In this document: one piece after another, positions 1 through 9,444 of the stretch | Numbering within the stretch: the stretch's first letter is position 1 | Layout of the letters: each line of letters begins with the position of its first letter | Origin: Desulfobacteraceae bacterium | Lineage (GTDB): Bacteria > Desulfobacterota > Desulfobacteria > Desulfobacterales > Desulfosalsimonadaceae | Assembly: GCA_003599885.1 (NCBI GenBank) | Contig: QZKW01000035.1 | Span: 1 to 64,000 of the forward strand | Reading direction: 5' to 3' | Length of the DNA stretch: 64,000 bases | Notes under the pieces: generated by a model | Databases searched by the model: none | What the model was told of the DNA's origin: nothing | What the model saw: the letters and a program-made list of their open reading frames with translations, nothing else | Made by a program: the position numbers and the translations under genes

Positions 1-1
1 C

Positions 2-91
2 ACATGTCGAAAACAAGGCATTGCCCCGTCAGAAGCGTTGCGTCTTTTGTTCGAGGGGAAGCAACCGAAGTTCATGACGGTTGCTGAATAG
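2..91 (+). mobile_element. possible transposase C-terminus, cut by window edge
   Basis: The reading frame starting at base 2 is open from the window edge to a TAG at 89-91 and encodes 29 residues ending in EGKQPKFMTVAE. A basic/amphipathic tail of this kind resembles transposase C-termini, but I cannot assign an IS family. It runs directly into the start of a decapitated dehydrogenase gene whose own frame is closed by a TGA at 75-77, which is what an insertion junction would look like. The transposase identity is an inference from this context and a loose resemblance. The upstream sequence is needed to confirm it. Confidence 0.3.
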
Positions 92-494
92 TTACAAAAT
101 TTTAGGATTTGAAAAAAACCGGTTGGGCTTTCTGGGGTTAAGCTTTAAACCCGGCACCGATGATTTGCGCGACAGCCCCATCATCGACATCATCGAACAA
201 TTGCTGGGTAAAGGCTTTGATGTGAGAATTTATGACAGAAACGTCCGGATTTCTCAACTGGTGGGCGCCAACCGTGATTATATATTTAAAAAAATTCCTT
301 ATATATCGCGATTTATCATGGATACACCGGAAGAGACCGTCAGTACATCGGAAGTGATTGTGGTGGTCAATAAAGAAACCGAATTTGCCGATATTTTAAA
401 GCATACGCCTAAGGATAAAATCATTTATGACCTGGTAAATATTGATTTCGAAGCAAAGGAGAAAAACAACAATTACAAAGGAATCGCCTGGTAA
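81..494 (+). pseudogene. C-terminal fragment of UDP-glucose/GDP-mannose 6-dehydrogenase
   Basis: Only the last ~137 residues of a normally ~430-residue nucleotide-sugar dehydrogenase remain. The fragment carries the family C-terminal signature GLSFKPGTDDLRDSP and the following 'KGFDVRIYDRNV' Rossmann-type UDP-binding domain, in the GDP-mannose dehydrogenase style (LVGANRDYI). The N-terminal NAD domain and catalytic Cys are absent, and the frame upstream is closed by TGA at 75-77. The first possible start is a TTG at 81. An intact enzyme would oxidise a hexose to a uronic acid for the exopolysaccharide made by the following genes. As it stands it cannot be catalytic and is probably a relic of an insertion. 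Its stop overlaps the start of the next gene by one base. Confidence 0.75.
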
Positions 495-1681
495 TGAAGA
501 AACACATATTGTTTATAGTGGAAAACTGTGCGGTTCCTCTTGATAAAAGAGTATGGTCCGAAGCGCTTCTGGCCAGGGAAATCGGATTTGATGTAACCAT
601 TATCTCCCCGGAAAATGGAAAAAAAAATAAAAAATTCGAGAGGTTAGACGAAATAGACATATACAGACATCCGATGCCCATAGAAGCCAGCGGAAAGACA
701 GGCTTTATATTTGAATACCTTAACGCCTTATACTGGGAATTATTATTAAGCATAAAAATTTTTATCAGCAAACCTTTTCATATCATTCATGGGGCCAACC
801 CTCCGGACCATATTTTTATAATCGCCCTGTTTTTTAAACTTTTCGGTGTTAAATATATATTCGACCACCATGATCTTACCCCGGAAAATTTTTTAGCCAA
901 ATTCGCAAGAAAAGATCTTCTCTTTAAAACTCTTTCTCTTATGGAAAAGATAACTTTCAAAACAGCAGACATCATCATTTCAACGAATGAAAGCTATAAA
1001 GAAATTGCACAAAAAAGAGGGAATAAAAAAACAAACGAAATTTTCGTTGTCCGAAACGGACCGGATTTGTCTCAGTATACTTTCCCGCCACCAAATAAAA
1101 AATTAAAAGAAGGTTTTGATTATCTTGTGGCTTATCTCGGTGTTATTGCCACCCAGGAAGGAATCGACAATCTACTCAGATCTGTACACCACATTGTATA
1201 TCAGCGGGATATTAAAAATATCATATTTGTTATCGTCGGCACCGGGACAAACTGGCAGGAAATGGTGAATTTATCAAAAGAAATGGGTTTAGAAGAATAC
1301 GTCCATTTCACTGGTTTTATTCCTTACAAAGATCTTTATGAAATCCTGGCGACTGCTGATCTATGCGTCAACCCGGAATTCAGGGATGAGTTCACCGATA
1401 AATCCACCATGATTAAAATAATGGACTATATGGTTTTTGGCAAACCCATTATTCAATACGAAACAACCGAGGGCAAAATCACCGCCGGGGATGCAGCAAA
1501 ATATATCCCGAACAACAACGAAATTGATTTTGCTGAAGCAATCGTTGAACTGCTGAATGATCCGGAAAGCCGATCACATATGGGAAAAATAGCCAAAAAA
1601 AGAATCAATGAAAAACTGAATTGGGATCTGCAAAAAAAGAACCTGGAAAGAGCGTACATGTACTTGGAGAAGACTATATGA
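494..1681 (+). CDS. GT4-family glycosyltransferase
   Basis: A 395-residue retaining glycosyltransferase of the GT-B fold, predicted to add a sugar from a nucleotide donor to a lipid-linked polysaccharide precursor at the inner membrane. The N-terminal domain has HILFIVENCAVPLDKRVW and the acceptor-side segment FDHHDLTPENF. The C-terminal donor domain has the usual GT4 elements: VAYLGVIATQEGIDNLL, VIVGTGTNWQEM, HFTGFIPYKDL, and a KIMDYMVFGKPII segment in place of the usual EAMA-GxPVI box. The length is normal for the family. The start overlaps the stop of the dehydrogenase fragment by one base, and its own stop overlaps the next start (ATGA), so the genes are translationally coupled. Sugar specificity cannot be told. 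Confidence 0.85.
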   Translation: MKKHILFIVENCAVPLDKRVWSEALLAREIGFDVTIISPENGKKNKKFERLDEIDIYRHPMPIEASGKTGFIFEYLNALYWELLLSIKIFISKPFHIIHGANPPDHIFIIALFFKLFGVKYIFDHHDLTPENFLAKFARKDLLFKTLSLMEKITFKTADIIISTNESYKEIAQKRGNKKTNEIFVVRNGPDLSQYTFPPPNKKLKEGFDYLVAYLGVIATQEGIDNLLRSVHHIVYQRDIKNIIFVIVGTGTNWQEMVNLSKEMGLEEYVHFTGFIPYKDLYEILATADLCVNPEFRDEFTDKSTMIKIMDYMVFGKPIIQYETTEGKITAGDAAKYIPNNNEIDFAEAIVELLNDPESRSHMGKIAKKRINEKLNWDLQKKNLERAYMYLEKTI

Positions 1682-2862
1682 GCATTTCAAAAAAAAACCT
1701 ACTTCAAAGCATTGAAAAACTGGACAATTGGATTACCAAAAACGATTGGAAAGCCTATGATCCGTTTGATGGGCTCAGTTCGGATATGCTCAATATACTG
1801 ACTTTCAACAACCACTACCTGAGGATTGCCCTTCAGCAGACCGTGAGACGATTTCCTGTCAATGTAAGACCTTTCATTGGAATCAAAAAAAATACGAGCA
1901 GTAAAGGAATGGGATTTTGCGCATTAGGATATTTGAAACTTTACCAGGCAACAAAAAACAATGAGTATCTGGAAAAAATGCACCTCTGCCTGGACTGGCT
2001 GATACAGAATTTCAGTGAAGGGTATTCAGGATATTGCTGGGGCAATCATTTCAGCTATGAAGCCCGGGGCGGGAAAATCCCATTAGGCGTCCCCACCATT
2101 GTCTGGACCTCTTTAATTGCAAATGTTTTTCTGGATGCTTTTGAATATTTAAATGAACGAAAATATTTTGATATTGCCAAAAGCGCCGGGGATTTTATTG
2201 TCAACGACATTGGCCGGCATGAAGAACCAGACGGAACTATCTGCTTTATGTACACGCCGCAGAATAAAAACAACCCGACCGAGGACGGCCTGGTTCATAA
2301 TTCCAATGTTTTGGGAGCCTCGCTACTGGCCAGAACCTCCCAACACGCAAAAGATGAAAATTTTGAATCACTCGCTAAAAAATCAATTAATTACACTTTG
2401 AAATATCAACTGCCTGACGGCGGATGGTATTATGGCGAGCCGAATAAGTTCAGGTGGGTTGACAGCTTTCATACAGGTTACGTTCTGGAGTCAATTTATG
2501 GATACATGAAAGCAACCAATGACATGGAAAACGAAGCCAAATTAATTAAAGGATACAAATATTTCAAATCGACCTTTTTTGGAGAGAATGGCACCCCCCG
2601 ATATTACAATCATAAAACCTATCCCATTGACATTCAATGCGCATCCCAAGGGATTCAAACCCTGGTCAACTTAAGAGAGTATGATGCGACTTCAATTGAA
2701 ACCGCCGAAAAAGTCGCTTTATGGACCATAAAGAACATGCAGCACCCGGAGGGATATTTCTATTTCAGGAAATATCCGGGCATCACCAATAAAACCCCTA
2801 TGTTTCATTGGGGACAGGCGACCATGCTATCCGGCTTGGCACATCTGTATGCCATCATATAA
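1678..2862 (+). CDS. alpha/alpha-barrel polysaccharide-modifying protein
   Basis: A 394-residue soluble protein without signal peptide. The repeated helical-hairpin pattern (GYLKLYQATKNNEYLEKM, NSNVLGASLLARTSQHA, DSFHTGYVLESIYGY, HWGQATMLSGLAHLY) with aromatic/Gly turns such as LPDGGWYYGE is typical of (alpha/alpha)6 toroids, as in glucuronyl C5-epimerase, unsaturated-glucuronyl hydrolase and terpene-cyclase-like folds. I place the start at ATG 1678 because it overlaps the previous stop as ATGA; a longer reading from 1621 would overlap the glycosyltransferase by 61 bases. In this position it most likely acts on the polysaccharide being made, possibly as a uronosyl epimerase or lyase. That function is inferred from fold and neighbours only. 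Confidence 0.7.
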   Translation: MSISKKNLLQSIEKLDNWITKNDWKAYDPFDGLSSDMLNILTFNNHYLRIALQQTVRRFPVNVRPFIGIKKNTSSKGMGFCALGYLKLYQATKNNEYLEKMHLCLDWLIQNFSEGYSGYCWGNHFSYEARGGKIPLGVPTIVWTSLIANVFLDAFEYLNERKYFDIAKSAGDFIVNDIGRHEEPDGTICFMYTPQNKNNPTEDGLVHNSNVLGASLLARTSQHAKDENFESLAKKSINYTLKYQLPDGGWYYGEPNKFRWVDSFHTGYVLESIYGYMKATNDMENEAKLIKGYKYFKSTFFGENGTPRYYNHKTYPIDIQCASQGIQTLVNLREYDATSIETAEKVALWTIKNMQHPEGYFYFRKYPGITNKTPMFHWGQATMLSGLAHLYAII

Positions 2863-2998
2863 AAATATGTTTCTCGGGGACTTTTCATTGTTTGTCCATA
2901 CGGTCCCACGACAACGATGCAAATCCTTTTTTAGATATAACAGACTGATAAGAATTACTTAAGCTGTTGACCACCGACACCATGCGAGAAAGAAGCTC

Positions 2999-4339
2999 AT
3001 GAAAACAGTTCTTATACTCGGCAATTTGACACTCATGATGGGGGCTTTAATCACATGCCGCATCAGGCACTTCATTTATATTACCCTTGTTTTCATTTTC
3101 TTTCCAATCCATCTGGCGTTCATGAGCAACGATGCTATCACAACAGGTACTATCTGCATATTTCTTCTGTTTCTAAAATATTTAACGGACTGTTTTTTTA
3201 AAAGAAGATTTATTAAAGATGCCTATGATTGGTGGGTCTATCTTCTGATCATCTTCGGCGCGTTGTCCATCATATGGCCCTATGCCACAGGCACTCTGGA
3301 ACAGACCGAAATCGGAAGAGCCGTGCGCCTTTTTTTCGGCTTTCTGGGCGCCATGCTTCTCTTTCTGGTTATTAAAAACGCTTATGGACAAAATGCCCTT
3401 CCCGATGCCTTATCTTTCGAGGATCACATGGAAACCTTGCTGACACTTATCCTCACTCTTGTTGGATGCCACATCCTGATAGCTGTTATTGTTAAATATT
3501 TTCCTTCTTTTGGTGCTGTATTTAACCCATTTCTCTCAAGAGATCACGAAATAATGGATATCTATGGCCGGGGTGGAATAGAGCGGATCGGAACGTTTGT
3601 ATTCACCTATGAAGCGCTTGCAGAAATCCTTGCTGCCTTGGTGCCGGTGGTGGTTTATAAAATATTTCATCAAAGGACCATGGCCTGGTTTACCTGCTTT
3701 CTGCTTTTCAGTGCCGGAATTTTACTGACCGCCACCAGATCCGGCATCATGCTCTTTGTCACAGGGGTCATTTTGTCTACTCTGTTCTACGCTGCCCGTA
3801 ATTTTCGGAAATCTTACGCACTGGTTTTTCTGACATCTTCTCTTTTGATGTTTCTTGTTTTTTTCTATCCCTCAGTATTCGCCGATGTCACATACCGTTT
3901 CAGCGAAGCCGGCGGAACTTACAGCCAGGGGGGAACGTTTATTGAAGTCATTAACAGGGAAGGCGTTTTTACTCAGGCATGGAATGAAACTGTTTCCCAT
4001 CTTTCTTTTGTGGGTAACGGGGTTACAGAATTCCACTTTCATAACCTTTTCCTGACCACGCTGCATCAAAAAGGGATTATCGGGGTTACCCTGTTTTTTA
4101 TTGTTTTTTTATGGCCATTAATCTCATTAATTCAATTATACCGAAGCGGCGCCACCCATCGCCAGCCGCTCATTTTTGCATGCGCCCTTTCAATAACTTT
4201 GCTGCTGATTAATGAAACCAAGTACGAATTTACACGAAGCGCCTCTTATCAGCAGATATGGTGGGGTATTATCGCGACATACCTCTTAATTTCACGAACG
4301 CCTTCAATAAATGTGAAACAGGAATTTCAGCATGATTAA
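2999..4339 (+). CDS. O-antigen ligase/Wzy-like polymerase, membrane protein
   Basis: A 446-residue polytopic membrane protein with about 11-12 hydrophobic segments spread along the chain. It has the Wzy/WaaL-type organisation: a long hydrophilic loop in the C-terminal half (roughly residues 300-350, FADVTYRFSEAGGTYSQGG ... VGNGVTEFHFHNLFL) in which a His follows NG and precedes HN, as in PF04932 polymerases and ligases. Arg residues of the family type occur in TATRSGIMLF. It would polymerise lipid-linked repeat units on the periplasmic side. A 136-base gap separates it from the upstream gene, so it may start a transcript. Its stop overlaps the next gene by 8 bases. Confidence 0.8.
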   Translation: MKTVLILGNLTLMMGALITCRIRHFIYITLVFIFFPIHLAFMSNDAITTGTICIFLLFLKYLTDCFFKRRFIKDAYDWWVYLLIIFGALSIIWPYATGTLEQTEIGRAVRLFFGFLGAMLLFLVIKNAYGQNALPDALSFEDHMETLLTLILTLVGCHILIAVIVKYFPSFGAVFNPFLSRDHEIMDIYGRGGIERIGTFVFTYEALAEILAALVPVVVYKIFHQRTMAWFTCFLLFSAGILLTATRSGIMLFVTGVILSTLFYAARNFRKSYALVFLTSSLLMFLVFFYPSVFADVTYRFSEAGGTYSQGGTFIEVINREGVFTQAWNETVSHLSFVGNGVTEFHFHNLFLTTLHQKGIIGVTLFFIVFLWPLISLIQLYRSGATHRQPLIFACALSITLLLINETKYEFTRSASYQQIWWGIIATYLLISRTPSINVKQEFQHD

Positions 4340-5267
4340 ATACTTATATATATGCTCCGCCGGCCATTCAGGCTCAACCCTTCTTGACCTGCTTATGGGG
4401 TCACACCCGAAAGTTGCCTCTCTTGGAGAAATTTCTTACTTACCCAAAAACATTGCCCTGAATTCTTCCTGCACCTGTGGACAGCCTGTCCGTTCCTGTA
4501 AATTCTGGCAGGAAGTAATCAACAAACTGAGCAACGAACTATCAGTTGATATCTGGAAAAATCCCTACGCACTGAATTTAGGATTTATCAACCCAGCAGT
4601 GGAAATAGATAAAGATTATCAAACGCCGCGTTATCTTCTTCATATGAAATTAATGCATGGGCTCTGGTTCGCCATGCTTCGTTATGGAACAATTATCTCA
4701 TCAGCAGTTTTAAAAACTGTTTCAAAAAGCATAACAAACAATTTTCTTCTATACGATACTGTCCGAACGTTGCTCCAGGTAGATATAGCCGTTGATTCAA
4801 GCAAGCACTATTTAAAAGGCATCCAAGTATATAAAACCAACCCTGATGAAGTGAGGCTTATCTTTCTGACGCGTGATGGAAGAGCCATTCTCTATTCAGG
4901 CATCAAAAGAAATAAAATTATCAATAATCAAGTGATTGGGTGGAAAAAGTATTATACCCGAGCATTTTCGCTGAGGGAGCGTCATGTGAACAAGGAGCAC
5001 TGGATTCAAATAAAATACGAAGATCTTGCGGCTGATCCGAAACAAGAATTAATAAAACTCTGCAAATTTGCTGGTCTGGATTTTGATGATAACATGCTGA
5101 CATTTGCTTCTAAAATCCACCACTCAACCAACGGCAATAGGATGAGATTCAGCAAATCATCAAAGATAAAACCGGATAATGCCTGGCGTGAACATCTTTC
5201 CGATAGCACACTGAACTATTTTGAATCAATCGCAGGAAACTTGAATAAAAGGTTAGGGTATGAATGA
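4332..5267 (+). CDS. sulfotransferase family protein (first of three)
   Basis: A 311-residue cytoplasmic protein with the sulfotransferase fold. The 5'-phosphosulfate-binding P-loop is near the N-terminus (CSAGHSGSTLLDLLMGSHP, residues ~8-26). A DSSKHYLKG segment lies near residue 157. The 3'-phosphate-binding element LTRDGRAILYSG lies near residues 178-190, followed by the conserved IKYEDLAADP. These are the landmarks of PAPS-dependent sulfotransferases (PF00685/PF13469). It would transfer sulfate from PAPS to a sugar hydroxyl. It contains a Cys-rich CTCGQPVRSC segment near residue 50, which could be a small metal site. It overlaps both neighbours (8 and 4 bases), so it belongs to the same operon. 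Confidence 0.82.
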   Translation: MIKYLYICSAGHSGSTLLDLLMGSHPKVASLGEISYLPKNIALNSSCTCGQPVRSCKFWQEVINKLSNELSVDIWKNPYALNLGFINPAVEIDKDYQTPRYLLHMKLMHGLWFAMLRYGTIISSAVLKTVSKSITNNFLLYDTVRTLLQVDIAVDSSKHYLKGIQVYKTNPDEVRLIFLTRDGRAILYSGIKRNKIINNQVIGWKKYYTRAFSLRERHVNKEHWIQIKYEDLAADPKQELIKLCKFAGLDFDDNMLTFASKIHHSTNGNRMRFSKSSKIKPDNAWREHLSDSTLNYFESIAGNLNKRLGYE

Positions 5268-6058
5268 TGATTAAGGCTAACTCCGAACCTTTAAGGTCAT
5301 GGAAGGCTTTTGAGAATCAGATAAGATCCAAAGGGCATTGTCTGCTGAAACGATTGGATGATTTCCCCAATTCCATCCTTGTAACCGGATGTCAGCGTTC
5401 TGGTACAACCATGGTGTCACGGATGATTCGCAGGAGTGAAGGGGTGACAGATTTTCAATTTGGGCATGATGACGAACTGGACGCAGCGCTGATTTTATCA
5501 GGTTATGTGGACCATAAACCGAAAGGCCGATACTGCTTCCAGACAACATATGTGAACGACAATTACGATGAATATTTTTCATCTCAAAACGGACATAAAA
5601 TAATCTGGGTTCTGAGAAACCCGCATTCGGTTGTTTATTCCATTCTTCATAACTGGAGACGAGCTGCGTTAAACCGTCTCTTCCTCTCCTGCGGGGCGAA
5701 ATTTCTAGATGAAAAAGAAAAACAAAAAGTGAATCGTTTTGGCGCATGGACGGTCGGAAGGCCTCGAAAAGCTTGTTTAGCTTTCAATGGAAAGATATCT
5801 CAGCTTTTTGAGTTAAAAAAACACTTCGGCCCCGACCAGTTAATGGTTATCGATTATGACGATCTGGTTCAACGAAAAAACAAAATATTACCTATTCTTT
5901 ATCGATTCACTGACCTCCCTTATAATGACCACTATACGAAAATGATCCACGCGGAAAGTCTTAACAAAACCAAAGGCCAATCTCAAAAAGAAAGCGCTAT
6001 TGTGAGCAATATATGTCAACCGGTCTATTTGAAAGCAAGAAATCTTATCGACACATGA
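5264..6058 (+). CDS. sulfotransferase-fold protein (second of three)
   Basis: A 264-residue protein. After a ~35-residue leader region it has the P-loop SILVTGCQRSGTTMVSRMI (about residues 37-55) and then IIWVLRNPHSVVYSILHNWRR, which corresponds to the 3'-phosphate-binding Arg/Ser element. MVIDYDDLVQRKNKILP corresponds to the 'YEDL' strand. The chain is shorter than many family members but all core elements are present. The start codon overlaps the stop of the preceding sulfotransferase (ATGA), so the two are coupled. The substrate is unknown; with three such genes in one locus, different positions on the repeat unit may be sulfated by different enzymes. Confidence 0.75.
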   Translation: MMIKANSEPLRSWKAFENQIRSKGHCLLKRLDDFPNSILVTGCQRSGTTMVSRMIRRSEGVTDFQFGHDDELDAALILSGYVDHKPKGRYCFQTTYVNDNYDEYFSSQNGHKIIWVLRNPHSVVYSILHNWRRAALNRLFLSCGAKFLDEKEKQKVNRFGAWTVGRPRKACLAFNGKISQLFELKKHFGPDQLMVIDYDDLVQRKNKILPILYRFTDLPYNDHYTKMIHAESLNKTKGQSQKESAIVSNICQPVYLKARNLIDT

Positions 6059-6076
6059 GAACGGGATATACCTGGA

Positions 6077-7291
6077 ATGAAAACGGTCATAAAAAATATA
6101 ATATACCTTGCATCCAACCGCCTCGACAGACGAAGCGCGGATATTGTCAACATTATGGAAATGTGCAACGCATTTTCAAAACAAGGATTGAATATCAGTC
6201 TCATCGTCCCGGATTGCGACTTAACCGAAAAAGAACTCTTCAGTTATTATGGCATCGGTTTCCCTTTTCAATTGATTCCAATAAAGATACCTAAATTACT
6301 GAAAAAAAAAATTATCCCCGGATTATCAACAGTGTTTTCACTATCAGCTATCTCCATAATCAAACGTTTGGAATTTGATCTTGTGTATACCCGTACTCCG
6401 TGGATATTTTTCCTTGTTTCAGCGTTATATCGAAAACCCTGCTTTTTTGAAGCCCATCAATTCAGATATGAGGGATTGCTGACGCAATTTCTTTATCGCT
6501 TACTGATAAAAATGGGAGCAAAGAAGGATACAAGCAAAATTATATGCATATCCAAAATGCTTATGAGACAATGGAAAAATTATGGGATTAAAACTTCCAG
6601 TCTTTATGTGGCGCATGACGGGGTCAATATAGAAAAATTTCACAACGCCATATCCAAAAAAGAAGCCCGGCAGCGACTGGGATTAAATCCGAATCAATTC
6701 ATAGTGGCTTATACAGGCAGTTTTCTCCCCGGAAAAGGCATCAGTGTTCTGGTTAAAGCCGCCAATAGATTACCCGACGTTAAATTCATTATCGTAGGCG
6801 GCGAAAGCGACCAAATCGATGTGCTTGTAAAATTGTCAACCCTTGAGAATATCATTTTTACAGGACATATAGAAATTGAAAAAATTCCATATTATCAAGC
6901 AGCAGCGGATATTTTAGCCTTACCCAACACTATAGGCAGCGTGATTGACGATGTGACTTCTCCAATTAAATTATTTGAATATATTGCTTCACAAAGGCCT
7001 ATTGTTTCATCTGACCGCCCTTCTTTGCTTGAAATATTGCGGCACATGGATACTGCACTAATCAGTCCGGCCGGAGATGAACGAAAATTAGCTGAGAATA
7101 TTAAATTACTCTTTCAAAACCCTATACTGGGCGAAAAATTAGCTAAAAATGCGGGGAGGGATTTGACAAAATACTCTTGGAATGCGAGAGCATCGTATCT
7201 GCATCAACTTTTTATGGACATCCCTCAAAAGAACGGTTTACGTGAAAAGCTGACAGGTATTTATAATGTGCTGGGAAAAAACGATGGGTAA
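6077..7291 (+). CDS. GT4-family glycosyltransferase
   Basis: A 404-residue GT-B glycosyltransferase. The N-terminal domain begins with MKTVIKNIIYLASNRLDRRS and ends around YVAHDGVNIEKF. The C-terminal donor domain has VAYTGSFLPGKGISVLVKA, FIIVGGESDQIDVL, IIFTGHIEIEKIPYYQAAADI and SPIKLFEYIASQRPIVSSD, the usual nucleotide-sugar site with a Glu in the E-x7-E region. It follows the sulfotransferase gene after 18 bases and overlaps the next gene by 8, so it is part of the same operon. It should add one sugar of the repeat unit; donor and linkage are not predictable from sequence alone. Confidence 0.85.
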   Translation: MKTVIKNIIYLASNRLDRRSADIVNIMEMCNAFSKQGLNISLIVPDCDLTEKELFSYYGIGFPFQLIPIKIPKLLKKKIIPGLSTVFSLSAISIIKRLEFDLVYTRTPWIFFLVSALYRKPCFFEAHQFRYEGLLTQFLYRLLIKMGAKKDTSKIICISKMLMRQWKNYGIKTSSLYVAHDGVNIEKFHNAISKKEARQRLGLNPNQFIVAYTGSFLPGKGISVLVKAANRLPDVKFIIVGGESDQIDVLVKLSTLENIIFTGHIEIEKIPYYQAAADILALPNTIGSVIDDVTSPIKLFEYIASQRPIVSSDRPSLLEILRHMDTALISPAGDERKLAENIKLLFQNPILGEKLAKNAGRDLTKYSWNARASYLHQLFMDIPQKNGLREKLTGIYNVLGKNDG

Positions 7292-8381
7292 AAAAGTTCT
7301 GATCCTTTGCCCACATCCTGAACGAAAGGGAGGCGTCGCCCATTATTACAGGGCCATAAAAAGGCATTTTTCATCTGACAACCTAACAATTCAATACTAT
7401 TATACCGGGAAAAAATCGGATAACCCCTCTCTGCCTTTCAGAATTAAACACTCTATTAAAGACATTTTATCACTCCTGACATGCATATCCAAATACGACA
7501 TGATTCATCTAAACCCTTCTCTTGATATGAAAGCTATTATAAGGGATGGCATCTATAATTTTATCGCAAAAAGGATATTTAGAAAAAAAACCATTGTCTT
7601 TTTTCATGGATGGTCATCGGATCTCGAGAATACAATCAACAATGGGTTTATTCCTATTTTTAAAATTATATTTAATTGCGACTGTATATTAGTGCTGGCA
7701 GATTCATTTAAAACAAAACTGCTTTCATGGGGATATGATCCTGATAAGATAATTGTTGAAACAACGAATATTGATGATGCATTGTTTCAAAATTTTTCTA
7801 TTGAAGACCGGCTCGCAAGAATTGATTCCAACTCTCCAATAAAGCTACTTTTTCTGGCAAGAATTGAGAAGAATAAAGGTATCATGGAAACTATCGAGGC
7901 ATTCAGCCTGCTTGCCAAGGATTATCCTGAAATGCGCCTTGTTATTGCCGGAACAGGTTCTTTTATTCATGATGCAAAAAAATACGCAGACAAGATATCC
8001 AAAAACCATATTACTTTTCTCGGGTATGTACGAGGCAATGAAAAAATTAATGTTTATTTAACATCGGATATTTATATATTTCCGACATATTACTCAGAAG
8101 GAATGCCGATTTCGATTCTTGAAGCCATGGCAATGGGCCTCCCTGTTGTTACACGACCCGTGGCTTCGATAAAGGATTTTTTGAAAAATGGAAAGCATGG
8201 ATTCCTGATTGAGAGTAAAAACCCTGTGGATATTGTTTCTTGCATAAATAGAATCATTAATGATGTTGACTTGTGGAAATCCATGGCTTCAGAGTCCCAT
8301 GAATATGCGATTGAACGTTTCCCATGTTCCAGAGTCGCCAGGCGACTGGAAGGAATATATAACAAAATCTTAGCTATCTAA
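7284..8381 (+). CDS. GT4-family glycosyltransferase
   Basis: A 365-residue GT-B glycosyltransferase. It opens with MGKKVLILCPHPERKGGVAHY, the classic Gly-rich acceptor-domain loop. Donor-domain landmarks are IKLLFLARIEKNKGIMETIEAF, RLVIAGTGSFIHDA, ITFLGYVRGNEKINVYL, and YYSEGMPISILEAMAMGLPVV, the complete E-x7-E motif. I chose ATG 7284 because it gives the standard N-terminus and an 8-base overlap. An ATG at 7266 would add six atypical residues inside the preceding gene. Of the three glycosyltransferases here this is the most canonical. Confidence 0.87.
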   Translation: MGKKVLILCPHPERKGGVAHYYRAIKRHFSSDNLTIQYYYTGKKSDNPSLPFRIKHSIKDILSLLTCISKYDMIHLNPSLDMKAIIRDGIYNFIAKRIFRKKTIVFFHGWSSDLENTINNGFIPIFKIIFNCDCILVLADSFKTKLLSWGYDPDKIIVETTNIDDALFQNFSIEDRLARIDSNSPIKLLFLARIEKNKGIMETIEAFSLLAKDYPEMRLVIAGTGSFIHDAKKYADKISKNHITFLGYVRGNEKINVYLTSDIYIFPTYYSEGMPISILEAMAMGLPVVTRPVASIKDFLKNGKHGFLIESKNPVDIVSCINRIINDVDLWKSMASESHEYAIERFPCSRVARRLEGIYNKILAI

Positions 8382-8398
8382 CTTTAGGTGGAATAATA

Positions 8399-9412
8399 AT
8401 GTACCCTCCGATTTTTGTCCTTGGGGCTCCTCGTTCCGGAACCACTTTGACTGCAAAAATACTTGGCAAACATTCGAAAATATTTATGCCCGGCGAGACC
8501 CATTTTTTCGAAGATATCTATTCAAGAAGAAAAGAATTGGGCGAACATATTGATACCCGTGCATCTGAAAAAATATTAGAAAGATTATCAACGATATATG
8601 GCAGAACTAATGAACCAGCTGATCAAAACAGGGTGAGCCATCTTTTTTCAGACCATCAGAATGTGGCTTCTCTTGTTGCTTCTTGGAAAACGTATAAGGA
8701 TGTTATCACGTCTTTCATGGAACTACAGATGCAGCATGAGGGCAAATCCCGATGGGGCAATCAGGTGCCCCGTGATATTTTTAATTATAAGGACATATTA
8801 AATTTTTTCCCCGATGTGAAAATAATCGTATGTATTAGAGATGCACGCGATTTTTTGCTTTCTTACAAAAACAAATGGAGAATCACTTCTCCTGACAACG
8901 TTGAAAGCTTAAGAAAACTTTATCATCCGGTTGTTACATCTCTATTATGGAAATCAAGCATGAGGCTGATCCCCGTCTTAAAGAAAGCAGTCAATCATGA
9001 CAATCTGCTTATTCTATATTATGAAGAATTGGTTGGTCACCCTAAAATCACGGTTAAAAAGATATGTTGTTTTATCGATGAAGATTTTGAACCCGGAATG
9101 CTGAATGTCGACAACCCAAACAGTTCACACAATGTCAGACAAAACGGGATATTTGCCACATCTGTCAACCGGTGGAAGAAAGAATTGCCCCCGGAAGATG
9201 CTTTTCTATCCCAAATAATCTTGAAAAAAGAACTGGAGCGCCATGGGTATAAAATTGAAAACATTAAAATCAATTATTTTCATTTGATAAAAAAAATGTT
9301 ATCTTTTCCATATGTTCTGATCAGGGGCATCAATTCCCGAAGGGGAAGTCATGGCCCCTTATTGCCATATTTAGCGCGTCGTGCAGGAGCGTTAATTTTC
9401 AAAACCGAGTAA
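8399..9412 (+). CDS. sulfotransferase family protein (third of three)
   Basis: A 337-residue protein with the clearest sulfotransferase signature of the locus: the P-loop FVLGAPRSGTTLTAKILGKH at residues ~5-24, MPGETHFFEDI after it, KIIVCIRDARDFLLSYKNKW near residue 141, and ILYYEELVGHP near residue 205. A good ribosome-binding site (AGGTGG) lies 8 bases before ATG 8399. It is the last gene of the polysaccharide operon and is followed by a hairpin at 9445-9475. The basic C-terminus (RRGSHGPLLPYLARRAG) is unusual and may bind membrane or polyanion. Confidence 0.85.
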   Translation: MYPPIFVLGAPRSGTTLTAKILGKHSKIFMPGETHFFEDIYSRRKELGEHIDTRASEKILERLSTIYGRTNEPADQNRVSHLFSDHQNVASLVASWKTYKDVITSFMELQMQHEGKSRWGNQVPRDIFNYKDILNFFPDVKIIVCIRDARDFLLSYKNKWRITSPDNVESLRKLYHPVVTSLLWKSSMRLIPVLKKAVNHDNLLILYYEELVGHPKITVKKICCFIDEDFEPGMLNVDNPNSSHNVRQNGIFATSVNRWKKELPPEDAFLSQIILKKELERHGYKIENIKINYFHLIKKMLSFPYVLIRGINSRRGSHGPLLPYLARRAGALIFKTE

Positions 9413-9444
9413 TGCTATAAAAGTTGAACCATGTCAGTAAGTAG

